From positions 1,994,560-2,058,559 of the forward strand of contig CAADRB010000001.1 in NCBI GenBank assembly GCA_900708905.1: a stretch of 64,000 nt of DNA, read 5' to 3'. Under the pieces are notes generated by a model. That model was given only the letters and a program-made list of their open reading frames with translations, was not told where the DNA came from and did not search any database. The stretch is from Hymenolepis diminuta. Taxonomy: Eukaryota > Platyhelminthes > Cestoda > Cyclophyllidea > Hymenolepididae. Position numbers and translations under genes: made by a program. Positions 1 through 12,070 of this stretch are shown piece by piece. Positions within the stretch are counted from its first letter, which is position 1. Every line of letters starts with the position of its first letter.

Positions 1-3000
1 GTCCTCTTTAATTCAATTGTATTGGTGTCTTTTCGAAACCGACCATTTAGCCTAGTTCATTGGATCCATTCTACTATTTTACCAAAGTTTGTTCTGCGTC
101 TTTAGCCGCTCCATATCTTCCTCGTAAGTTTGGCTCTATGCAAATTGAATGTTGTTTTTATCTTCATTTAAATAACTGATTTCATTTGCTCGTTTTTAGT
201 GCTTTAAGATATTTCATATCATCATATAAATATTTTCTCTTTGTTAATTGTGCTTAATTTTTACATGAAAATTACCATATGATTTGGTTCGCTTTATTGA
301 ATGTCGCTTTCTCCCTTATTCAATAAGCCAGAAAGGGGAAGGAGTATCATGGCTAGTTACACTCTCAAAAACTTTTTTAAATGAATATGCTGTGTTATTT
401 TCCACGGAGATGGTCAAATAGGCAAAATCTAAATCTGTTGATCTACTGTTGCAGTTGTGACAATAAAGTTTGAATATATTTAGATCAAATATGTGCCACA
501 CTTTCAAACAATTATTTACCTTTTTATAGTCAGTGTCTTTTCGAAACTGATTCTTTACTGTAATTCATTTTATTCATTTTTTTGCACTTAAGTGCGTTTA
601 GCGTCTGTTTTAATCATCCTAAGCTTCTTGTGCAAGTCGAATTTTTTTGTCTTTTTCAAATGATCCCGTGTAGCACTAAAGAGTTATTTTATGCAATTTA
701 AGTGGCCACTTTGTTGTGCTTTAAGCGCTGGTAAGAATGTATGAAATAGTTTATAGGCTCTTTATTGATTAAATCAGAAAACTGAATGTTCCTTAATTTC
801 CCCAAAGGTGTGTAGGGCGATCTCAAACAAATGTCTAGTTCAGCATGAATCTTGGAGCGATTAATACACTATTGTTTCTGTCGTTAATAATCTAATTTCT
901 TCTTCCACTTCAGCTAAATAAATTCCCCAGTTTGTATGATTTGTCAATTTGGGAATCACACACAGTTTTTCTGCTCACGTAGTTTCTACTTTATTTCATG
1001 ATTTTAATGCTTTACAATGCATTCAATATTTTCAAGACCAATACTTGATTCTCTTAAGTCTGTTGATTTTTTGCTATTGGTCACAATCACCTTCACACTA
1101 CATTCGGCTAATCTAAAAATTAGCTCCATTATGTTCGTGTAAGTCTATTTAACTTCCAAACAGGAAAATCATTTTATTTCTCCTTTAAGTAATAGGGGTA
1201 AAAAAGGAATACCATGCATAGTTGCTCTTTCAAGAAGAGCTTTAACTGAATTTCTATCCTATCACCCAGAGAAAAAGATGGTCTTACAGGTCAATTCAAG
1301 GTCTCTATATCCAGTTTAGTAGAAATGGGACGTAAGTTTAACTAGCTGTAAATAAAACAAAATGTATTCTGCTTTCAAACGGCTATTTGTTCCTTTCTGT
1401 TCATCCTTTTGTAAGTAAATTTGCCTAAATACTTCATTACCACTTTATTCAGGTCTACAAAGACTTTCACGTAAGTCTAACCTGCTGTAATTGATTTCGT
1501 TTTGTCCTCTTTAAATAGCCTTATAATTCTAAGGGTAGTTATGGTTATTAGATATCTCAGTTTAACTTTGATTAAAGGATTTTGCGATGTCGCCTATGGC
1601 TTTGTTTTTGTACTTAAAGTCAGTCAAGCTTAGAGATTAGTAATAGTTTCCTGGTTCTTTACTATTTAATACCGTAGAAAGCGAAGTCAAAGTATATCGT
1701 TATTAAGGCACATCAGATAGTAAGGGCAAGTAAATTTGAAACGATCTAAAGAATATAAGATGTGTATGTTGGGCTATGTCAAGAATGGATGGGATCGTGT
1801 TTCGGAAGTCTCTTCATAACAGAAAATCAGATGATAATCTTAAAAGCACATTTTGTCAATGCAAAAATATTGATTCCCTGGAATTAGTTACATACCGATT
1901 AGTGTGATTAATTGTCTCTTTGCCTTGTTGTTTTCGCGATTTTAATTGTGCCCTTTGGGAAATTATTCAAATTAATCAGATTTAGCCATTGAATGCAACG
2001 TTGCTTGTAACTCAGGTTAACTTTCGCAGGTCCACTTTTATGATTAGATCTTGTTTTTTTTTCCTATGAAATTCTCTATTTCGCTTCATTTCTTTGCAAA
2101 TAGTTTATAATTGATAGGAAGAAAAATAGAATATTTTCGATGCTCAGATCAGAATTCCTTCTCAGATCCTTTTATTCACTATCCTTAAATGTTTGTAACT
2201 GGGACTGAAGTCTCTTCGTTATTAAATTACTAATTGAATCGGCAGCCAATCAATCCCCCGTATCTACTTAGTCATTGGTAAATATAAAGGACAAAAGAGA
2301 AACCTTCATTAAGCCACTGATCTTTTCCCTTATTCTTCTTTGGTCTGAGCAATTATACCCACAGTACATCCCAGTGGACAGCCTAGAATACATAATGGGC
2401 TACCCACTGTTATATCAGTTATGACGCAGCTTTGTGTTATTCATTCATTACCTGGCTGGTTTTTCCTTTAGTTTGTTAACAGGCAGAGAGCCTAGAAAAA
2501 GGTACTCGTTTTTACTTAACTCATTTGTATGACTTTTATTGATTATCTGTTGCATACTAATGATTTCTGGAAAGTGAGGTAGATGGAACAAATTACAAAG
2601 TGTATGCTTTTTTAGTCACGTGGACAGCCTATTTCTTTGCATAGTTATTCTTGTGCAGTGTCCCGTGCCTAATTTGTTATAGAAATGCACCTTGAGTGTT
2701 CCTTTAAATACCTCATACAATGACCTTTTCCCTCCGGATTTTCAATGTTCGATTATGGTAGCACTTCTTGATTCCCTCTAATGTATTATTCATTTATTAT
2801 TTAGCGCTGTTGGGACTTAATAGGTGACCATTTGTTCGTGTGGTTGTTTAAGGTGGAAGAGTTCAATGGGTGGTCACTTGATAACCGCTCGTAGTTTCAT
2901 CTCAGTGATTTCAAGCTTGAATCAAACGTACAAATTTCATAATAAAGAGGATAATTCTCAGGGTTTATGGAATTTGGAAACAATGACAGTTGTCCGTTTA

Positions 3001-4471
3001 AGAAGGGATATTCACCTTTACGGTGATCTTTCCGCTAATGTTGCAGTGTCATTTTCTGTCGTGTGAATACTCAAATACAGTTGGCTTTGCTTTGAAGGTA
3101 ATCGGGTAACAGTAGCACTAGATGCTTGTTTTCAAAGGCGAATGTTGTATTTTTTTAATCTGGCATTTTATCGGCTTGATAGTAAGATGTGTGAACCCAA
3201 ATTGATCACTTAAAGTATTAGGTTATTCTCGATGCTCCCATCTTAAGGGTTACAGAGCTGTAAGTTGGATAAAGCTTAGATTTGCAATCAGTACCAAAGT
3301 TTGCACTGTTTTCGTGGTCGTGTTTTGCAGTTATGTTTTTTTCGGAGTTTTATTGTATAATTTCAGGTGGGCTTGTCGAGAGTTTGTAATTAGGTGCCCG
3401 GAGTGATTACTTTAGTTTCTTCGTATGTCCTTTATTTCTGTTTTTCTATTTTGTGATTCGCATGACCTCTTATTATCATATCTCTGGACAAGCTCATTAT
3501 TTAATAACAGTATCCCACTATTTCTCTTGCTCTTGATCTGTTGATTAAGATAATCCCAGAACTAGTTTATTTTGGACTTTACTAGTTCCGTTTTTTTAAG
3601 AATTATGAATGATCATATGACGGCCGTAGCACTAGAATGTATTTATTTATGAAACTATATAAGTATATTTTCGATTGATTGCATAGTGAATACGTTTTGA
3701 TCCTCTAAGCTCTTCTACATTGCGTATGATGCTTAGAGGCCCTTTTTCCCCATTTCCCTCTTTTTTTCTCCTGTCAGCGCGTTTTGACTGTTTTATTCAT
3801 TTGATTCTCATCAATTTTCTCCATTTCTCGCTAAATAGCTATTTTAATGTTTTCTTAAGAGAAAAGAGATTAAGTGTATTCAATTGCTGTAATTTTCCCT
3901 GAACAGTGTCTGAAATAGGAATACATTATTACGGCGCCGAGTGTTGCTAGACGGTATGATAATGAATAATGACAGCAAAAGCCTACTGCTTCCTCATTAC
4001 TAATTAATGGTCCTATATGTTGGCAATAATGGCATATTATATCTGAATGGTCGACAATAACACTGGTCTAAAAGTAGCTTAGAGTTCCCAGAAATGTGAC
4101 TAGATTCATTTTATCGTTGGTTAAGTAGACTTTCAAAAAGAAGAAAACGGCTTAATGGCGCAAAAAGATTGTTCATATGACTTTTCTGTCCTCAACTTTC
4201 ATCAAGTTAATGTTACAGTAAGACAAAGTGTTTTCTACCCGGCTGTGTTCACTCAAAACCAGTTCAATCTGTAAATTAAATCAAAATTAGACATATTAAT
4301 TGCGATTCCGTGACCTTCTTGACGCACTCTGATCTTTACTAATCTGGAGTGGATTTTTATCTGTTCGTATATCAGATGGTTTGAATGTTTTCTAACTTTC
4401 TGGTATGCATATACTTTGTTCACTATTTAAATTTATGATAGAGTAAATGTTCTTGACTTTTCTTCCACCAG
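1..4471. other. Non-coding stretch (5' flank or intron of the ZNRF-like gene)
   Basis: AT-rich sequence with only short open frames. The longest, 80 codons at 2824-3066 (+), resembles nothing I recognise. The missing first exon of the ZNRF-like gene should lie on this side, either here in an unrecognised form or upstream of the window. I could not find the glycine/serine-rich, N-myristoylated start typical of that family. Confidence 0.5.
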
Positions 4472-5763
4472 GTTTTGATCAGACTTGTCCCTACTGCAAG
4501 CGCTTGGTTCCAGGTGATGACTTTGAACTTCACTTCACTATGTGTTTAACTCGTCCCCGTGTTACTTACAATGGTAAGTAATGTCAAATGCATTTAAATA
4601 TTATTTCCTATGGTTTTTTTCACGAAAAGTGTAAGAATTGGGGTAAAATAAAAAATAAAGTCAGGCCTTCGAAAGTTTTTATTTTGAGTTTATTATTTTG
4701 TTCAATTTTGAGTTAATTGGCTCAATTCAGTTTTAATATTATTTCTTAAGACTCTAAGATCTTAGGAAACCTAATTTATACGCCCAATAGATATCGCTAG
4801 GTTATCATATTAATTTTTGGACTGATACCAGTTTTTAAGAATAAATGTCCAACTGTCAGGAGCGGTGTGTCCTCGCATATTGTTAATGACCGATGGTCTA
4901 GGCTACAAAGTGCGTTAGAAGTTCTCTCATAACCTATGTAACCAAACAGAAGCACACACTGCATGTAGAGTGGACCAATGAGGAAGCGGAACTGTGAGCT
5001 TAGTGTGGTCGTTAGTTAGATCAGGCTATATTGCCAGCTTTTGCTCTTGGTGGAGGTTTGTAGTTACGAGGTGAGACTTCTGCTACTTCTCACCATTTGC
5101 CATCTTCGTGCTTTTCAGTCCTTAATTTCATCTTTCACATATATTTCATATTTACCTTATCTACATGATGCGCCTTAATAAAGGTCTATTTGGATTTCAT
5201 TGAGAATTGCCCATTCCAAGACGAAGTAATGACTCTGCGGCTTTGGCCCTTGTTTGTTGGCTTTCTATCATATGGCAAACGTCAAGTCTGGGGATTTGAC
5301 TCCTGGGCTCTAGTGTGTTTTAATATCTGCAATGTTCACTGACCATTGGCCATTTGAATAAACGGAGTGATCAGCCGTACCACCTGTAAGAGCTAGTTCA
5401 TAGTGTGTAAGTAGAGCAAACTAGATAGCAGAATACACGAGTTCACTCACGTATTTTTAGTCGTAAGGTGAAAACGAAAAGTTTTGGTCAAATGTTTTTT
5501 TATGTCCACAGAGGATACCCTACAAAGTGACAAAGGCGAGTGTTCTATTTGCTTGGAGGATATGAAGGCTGGTGATAAGATTGCTCGACTTCCTTGCCTG
5601 TGTATTTACCATAAACAGTAAGTCGCTGTCTTGATTCCTTTCTGTTTTCTTGAAACCATTCGATATGATCGTAACCCCCTATGCTTATTTTTCTTCATCA
5701 TGTAGTTGTATTGACGACTGGTTCAAGAGGAAACAGACGTGTCCTGAACACCCAGGGGACTAG
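4472..5763 (+). CDS. ZNRF1/2-like RING-type E3 ubiquitin ligase, 3' exons only
   Basis: Exons 4472-4573, 5512-5617 and 5706-5763 (TAG stop) join in phase to give about 88 C-terminal residues of a ZNRF1/ZNRF2-type E3 ubiquitin ligase. These enzymes are membrane-anchored through an N-myristoylated start and act on endosomes and lysosomes. The first exon carries the zinc-finger half (CPYC, then HFTMC). The second opens the RING with CSICLE and carries LPCLCIYHK. The third closes it with CIDDWF and CPEH. The final RING ligand being His in CPEH is a hallmark of this family. Introns are 938 and 88 nt. The exon encoding the N-terminal region was not found, so the model is 5'-partial. The family assignment rests on near-complete agreement of motif order and spacing; ZNRF1 and ZNRF2 cannot be told apart. 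Confidence 0.9.
4855..5215 (+). repeat. Dispersed repeat family R1, copy A
   Basis: Lies inside the first visible intron of the ZNRF-like gene. It aligns by eye with copies at 7185-7545 and 32110-32420. The shared order of blocks is a CGTTAGAAGT block (4912-4921), AAGCACAC (4950-4957), an AGTGG block (4970-4974), TTAGATCAG near 5017, a CTTCT/CACC-rich block near 5083, and an ATAAAG block near 5179. No coding potential was seen. It is probably a non-autonomous transposon or SINE-like element; the class is undetermined. Confidence 0.55.
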
Positions 5764-7184
5764 GTGACCTCGATGTTGATATGTTGACCTTGAATCGTCT
5801 TATTCCGCGTCCTCAAATTCTCTCCCTTCATTCTAACTTTTCCTTTTTTACCTTTTATCCAAAAGGCAGACAAGTATAAACGTATACACAAATACGAAAC
5901 CCGCGTTTACACACCTAACAGACCTCAGACTTCAATCTTTAAAACTGCCCCTCCCTCCTCTCAGTATAACGCTTGTGTGAATGTGTTTACGTTGATGGGG
6001 GTGAACTATTGGTGATCTCTGTTGCGCTTTCCCTTGCATTATATTCGATCCTTGAACTGACTAGACCCTCATTGAAAGAAGGTATGAGAACTTTTCATCC
6101 CTCTTCTTTTCCTCTCCCGTTGAGTTTCAGACTGCGTATATGTGTGCGTGTGTGTGACTGGGCCCTCTGATTAGAGGCTCTCTTTTTAATTGAATTGATA
6201 ATACAACTCAGTTTCATTCACTGCTAGTGATCCTTTAATAGATGTTTACCTGTGGTGTTCGGAAAATTCCGGGACTGAGTTGATCTTGGGGACCTGTGTT
6301 TAACACATTTGGTTATGGTTAACTATGTGTGGTGAGATGTTGAACCGCTGGTGTTAGCTTATTTATTGGGGGAAAATATATCACAAGTTATATAGATCCT
6401 CTAAAAATTAGAGGAGATTCGGTCCGGTGTTTTCAGAAAATGAAATCTCGAAAGTGAATACTTCTCCTTTATCCAATATTTTTTAGCGTCAAGGGGAAAA
6501 TATGTCAACGAGCCACCTTAAAAAATAGAGGATTGGAGATTTCTGAGTATTTGAAAAGAACGAAATTGCTAAGTCATTCGGCACTGGATTTAACGGCACT
6601 GGAGGATATGATATTATCAATTTGTCATAAAACGACGTTGACCAACCTTGGATATTAAATAATTTCCGTATCTTGACAACTACACGTGTCTCAATATCAA
6701 GATAGAAGATGGAAAATGGGAATGTATTATTTATAAAAGATATGATTTGGACTTGGAAGATCTTGGTTCTGTAACCAAATATTTGAATATGGCTCTAACC
6801 TTAGTTTTAACTCTCATGGCTTGAGATATTTGAGAGTCATCCTTAGGTCGGAGTTGAGATTTGAGGGTAATGTGGTGACATCGGTACTTTATAGTGGTTT
6901 GTATCTGTTTTTTCATTTTCTATTCACGCATTCCTATTCCTTTCAAAACGACAAGGTTTAAGACGCCTATTGATAGGACGCAGGATAGCCTAGCTAATCT
7001 GCGGGTATGCGGGTTTCCTAATCCAAATTGAAGCTGATAGCAGCATGATAGACAAAGATATTTCTCAAGTACTTGTTGGTCGAAGGTTCCTCCTTGGTCG
7101 TGTATTTTTCACTAATCGTCAACCCAACTCCCTAATTCTATACTATCAAGTTATTTGTTGATAAAGGGTTAGTTGGCTGGATTT
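5764..7184. other. 3' flank of the ZNRF-like gene, no gene recognised
   Basis: Pyrimidine-rich 3' untranslated-like sequence follows the stop codon. Short open frames at 5973-6170 (+) and 6731-6916 (-) have no recognisable similarity. A small hairpin (CCTCTAA/TTAGAGG) occurs near 6399-6416. Confidence 0.4.
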
Positions 7185-7545
7185 CCCATCGTGTCGTCGC
7201 CATCATTCGTAATCAATCTGGTATAGGCATCAAGCACGTTAGAAGTAAGCTCTCAAAATCGCTGGGCCAAAGGGGAAGCACACCCCTGCAGGCAAAGTGG
7301 GCTAATTAGCCAAACATGGGAGGAATTTTGTCATTGGCTAGATCAGAGCATTTAATCAGCTTCATACCGCTCGCTTGGAGTAGAGTATTGTCGTCATGCT
7401 AACGAAATGCGCACTTCCTCTCGTCCGTTATGTTTCTTTTTTCCTTATTTATCTTTCTCGCATCTTATAGATGCTTTCTTCATATTACTTGCCTTAACTA
7501 TATGTTATAAAGACCTGCTTAGACCGCACTTCCTACACTAGTCCT
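7185..7545 (+). repeat. Dispersed repeat family R1, copy B
   Basis: Same orientation and block order as copies A and C. It has CGTTAGAAGT at 7228-7237, GGAAGCACAC at 7274-7283, AGTGG at 7297-7301 and GCTAGATCAG near 7338-7347. The downstream block, ATAAAGACC followed by TTAGACC and TTCCTA at 7507-7536, matches copy C particularly well. Divergence between copies looks substantial, so these are old insertions. Confidence 0.55.
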
Positions 7546-10500
7546 CTATTTTATTAATACGGATCTGGACGGTTCGCTTGACCCGTGACGGTTACTGGAG
7601 GTAGGTGTCATGGGATATAAGGACCAACTTCCACAAAGATATTTCATCCACATGCTCTTCTTTTCATGTTAATTATAGGTATATGGGTTCGAAACTGTGT
7701 TCATCTTATTGTCAGTTAAGCAAAATAAATCGTGCAACAAGAATTTTACTGAAATTTGTAGTGTAGTCTAAGTCCACTGGGGGAAGTGTTTTCCAGCAAT
7801 AATTTTTTGGGAATTAACAAATTGGAATTAAGATTTTCCCTATGAATCAGCACTGACCAAAGTGGTTAGTCATTCCACTGGTTGGAAATCAGTGATTTCG
7901 GACCTTCGACGAGTCGTAAATGCATTGCACAAGTCAGCGTACTTTGCTTTATCGAATACTGATATGTACGTGTAAAATCTGAATATATTATTCTCATTCT
8001 TTTAAAAATGCGTTAGCACCAATTGATGGAATTTACTGAAAATTCAGATAGGACGGGGGGTTACACAATAAGAGTGTTTTGATTATCCAGCGCATAATAA
8101 TAACATATTGGGATGAAATATGTCATGATATAAAAGGAGATCTATAAGCTAAAGCGGATCCGATAGTTTGTGAATGTTTGATAAAAACAACTTGCCGAAT
8201 GTTTTGCAATTATGTAAAAAAATTTCTCCACTTCTAAAAAATTTCATTATTAAATATAAAAATATGACCTTAGATGTGTACATAAGCAGTAACGTTTTTT
8301 TCGTTTTCAGTTTCATTAACTAGGGCCTTTCATCTCTACTGAGCACAACAACTAAATTACCTGACTCGTCATGAATGTATTGTCAAAAATAGATGAATTT
8401 TATAAAGTATTTGCCATGGCATCCCGTCAATTTAATCAAGATCGCACTTGTCGCTTTTTATATTGGTCGAATTTACATAATCTATCCATGATTTGAAAAT
8501 GCTAGGCGTTTAGAAGTTCAAATTGATAGGTATAATGGTTTTCGATGCACTCATTTCATGCAAATAGATAATTAAATAGTTGTAATTTAGAATTTTAGCC
8601 GTGATTGAACTGAAACACTCGATGGTATTATGTAGCACGACTAGCCAGCTCAGTCAATCGATATGGGCTGATATCCCAGAAACACTGAGAATGTTGCGAA
8701 GTCTCAACCTATGTGTATATACTACATGTTTCTACATAAAGTACACATCCCTTCCACATATTTGTACTCACAGGTCTCTCCGACTTCCCCAGCTTTCTTT
8801 CCATTCTCAGTAAAGTTCCCGACCAATAGTCTTTCTATTCTCCACATTGCTGTGTGGTGAGGATTGAAGGAAGTTAGAAGAATGATGGTTCTGCTAGGCT
8901 CTTTAGTCATTAAGTTAATAAGTTCTCTGTCCTTCCTTAACTGCTTAACTTTCTCCTTAATGATTTGTATTTGTTCTCGTAGAACTGTTTTGAGCAGGCC
9001 TCTAATGTCGAAATGAACTTCAGCAAACTCTGCTATGTCAAGATCATGTTACCTCTTATCATCTACTAGTACCTTGACTGTTAGAAGAAAATTATATCAC
9101 CCTAATAATCATCTAGTTAATAAGTTCTGGACTCTGCGAACACGAATTCACACAGAAAATAAGGGACAGGTCCCAAAACTGGAAAAGTATATAACTTGAT
9201 GTAGGACACGTATAATGACTCTTTTCTACTTCATCTCGATCTTCCTCCAACAACACTTATTTGGACTGCTTTATTTTCATTTGAGTTTAGATGCTTTTCC
9301 ACGATGAAAAATTGTCAAATTCTCCTTCATTTTATCGTGGACGATAGATGAAAATAAAAAATACCGAAGTACTACTTAATTTCGACCAATATTAAAATTC
9401 AAACGCCACAGATGGGGTTCTTCGAGATCCAGCAAAATCATATTCAAAAGATATAAAAAATAGTTGGCCATTTTTAAGAAGAAGAATTTTATTTAACAAA
9501 AATTGTTATATTTTATTTCCGGTTTCTAATATTCAACCAGAAATAATACACCATCATAAAATAACTGATTATATACTCTTTTTATTAAGTTTACTTCTGT
9601 CGATATTGGATACTTTTGGCACTTATAAAGTGCATAAGACGAAACTAAATGGTTACAGACAACGTCGGAATTTTTACCGGGTGTCAGGGTTTAACTGACT
9701 ACCTGGTAGTAGATATCAAAACATTGGCCAGTTGCTCTACAAGTTGCAAAAGCCTTGTCGATATAACGATTTATTATAGAGCATCTTATTAGAAAAGACA
9801 AGACGGAATGAAAGAGCATAAAGGCATATATGGGTAAGAAAGATAGAAAGTTGAACGAGAAGCATTAAAGATTACAAGAGTAAGGAGAAGCAACAATGCC
9901 ACAATGACAATACGCGTCTAAAACACCACGGGATCGTAATTGAGTACGTCTCAGATTCAGGCTTCTTCTTGGTCCTCGGTACTTTCATGTTGGTTTATAT
10001 GCAGTCGAGTGTCTTCCTACCGCCTGGTGGAGCCGCTAACTTAGCCTACTTCCACTTCCTCAGTCACGTGCTTAATTGCCTATAAGGCACCACCATGATT
10101 ATTGGTCCATTAATTCCGGACTAATCTCGTATCCATTTCTGGTTAATATATAATCTTGATCCTTGTGTCTCACGATAAAGGGGTTGGATTCGTCATTATC
10201 TGTCATTCCTTTAATCTCGTCTCCTTCTTCATATCTTCTGGAATGAGTGGATCGCCAAATTTAAGGCAGTTTGTGAAGACGATCAATTTTTATTATTGTA
10301 CTAGGCAAATGATTTGAAATGTATAAGCAGATGAAATTCAGTAAAGGAACTCAGTATGAAACTTACTTTTATCTTTCATCTCAAATGACTAAGAAATGTC
10401 AAAAGACTCCAGATTAATGATCTATGCATCGATGCACAATAGAGCATCGAAAGGATAAATATCGAGGATTAATTGATAATAAGATTAAAGCTAAGTCACA

Positions 10501-11574
10501 ATGCCTTCAGTGAGTTGACTGTTAATAAGAATAAAACTTTGGAAATTAAGACAGTACTTAATAACGTCAGCCAGCAGGCGCCAATTGGGAACAATGAGTA
10601 AACACTGGTCTAAATAATGTCGTACTAATGTGATATGTGACTAGTAATTTATTTGAGAAAAAATTTACCTAGTGCTAACTCAGTAAGTTGAGATATCACT
10701 ATCACAGTCTCAACCGCTACTCTTTAGCAAACGCGGTCATAAACCCCTAATAGTTTTTAACAAATGGGGTGCACTATTAAAATCACTCCTAACCATTCTG
10801 CCCATGCCAACGGGATAGGAAGCCGATAAAACAAAGGTCATGGCCACAGAGTTTATATTTTGTCTCGGAATGAGCAATTCCTGCATTTGTCTCTAAATCG
10901 GCCAAGAGCCTTATCAATAGGCGATGCACGCCGATCCTGACAGCTTGACGGTTACTTGGCCCTAAAACTGTCTGGCGGCGTTTTGATTTTCAACATCAAA
11001 TATACGAGGGACGACTTGTATCTATGTGTAGTTTCTGTTGTATTAAAAAAATATCTTGGAGTAACTCCTTCGTTGGGGTATGATTCAACTATAACCTGAC
11101 AGTATCTAGTGTGTACTTAGATGCTAACCTGTATAGAAAATATTTATCATTCGACCAAGTTGGAATAGTTACTATAGTTGCCGAACAAAAGCCATAGTTA
11201 CAGTTCTAATAGGATGCTAATTGAATAATTTATTGTGCCAGTCAATTTTGATTTCCTTGGGTATTACTTTATTTTCAATCACTCTTGAATTTCTCAGACA
11301 TTTTGTTTTGAGACTCGAGGGGAATTAGATAGGTCACGCAAGAAACTGTTTTTTTCTTCAAAACCACGAACGGGCGCTGTTGGATGCATTTAGCATGAGT
11401 TTTAAGACAGCTTGTTGATGAGTACAAGATTTAAAATTCTTTGAACAAATATCAAAGAAGTTTTAGTATTTTATTTCAAAAGCAACGATATTTACCACAA
11501 TCATGGTTGAAAACCCCATTTCATACACTCTAACATTTTATTTAGCATTTCAGAAATACTAAAAGAAATATTGG
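7546..11574. other. Gene-poor stretch with degenerate repeats
   Basis: No exon I can support. 9990-10080 resembles blocks at 15230-15310 and 53965-53990 (a CTA-CTTA-CCTA core), suggesting a second dispersed repeat family. The remainder is AT-rich, with only short chance open frames such as 8601-8813 (+). Confidence 0.4.
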
Positions 11575-12070
11575 GGGGAGCACTCAGAACACCTGAGTTT
11601 GTAAGAAGATTGCATGGCATTTTCACCACCGTGTCACACCAAACTTATGGCCGCCTCCTAACTACTCAATAGACCTTAATCCTCTCGATTATTACGTGTG
11701 GGGTGGGCGAGGTAGGGCGTGGTTGAAATGGAAGTTAATAAGCATCCCCATAACACCAAATCCACCTCTCTGATAGAAGCAATGACCCAAGCAATGGCCC
11801 GAGGAATGGAGGATATCAATAAAGATCACCTCATCAAAGCGTGTAGTCAGTCGTTTTCGGACTCGAATTGAGTTGATAATGGGGGCCGAAGGAGTATATA
11901 GAGAATAAAAGCTAGCTTAATAGTTATTACGTTTATTTGTTTTATTGCCTTGACCAATTTCGTTTTCTGTTTTCTAAAAGTGCGCAAGGTGCCATTAGAT
12001 GTCTTGTGTACCCTGTATTTGCTTAACGGGTGGTAAACATTCCAAAATTCAAATTTCATGAATCGTCCCA
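11575..12070 (+). pseudogene. Tc1/mariner-type (maT/DD37D-like) transposase relic with its 3' end
   Basis: Around 11648-11700 a frame encodes the transposase landmark SIDLNPLDYYVWG, the region carrying the third catalytic Asp of Tc1/mariner DDE transposases. A shift into another frame near 11705-11725 continues with VVE, NKHPHNTKS, then DHLIKACS at about 11825-11848 and a stop near 11870. This order of motifs is typical of the C-terminal third of insect/worm maT-like elements. The segment 11990-12066 probably belongs to the inverted terminal region, because it is similar to 23020-23088. The N-terminal two-thirds and the opposite end were not found, so this is a decayed fragment. Confidence 0.7.

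Noticed and set aside
6399..6416. Hairpin resembling a terminator
   Set aside because: Intrinsic terminators are not expected in an animal nuclear genome; the stem is only seven pairs.
7681..7700. GGGTTCGAAACTG, resembling a tRNA B box
   Set aside because: No A box at the right spacing and no cloverleaf could be folded around it.
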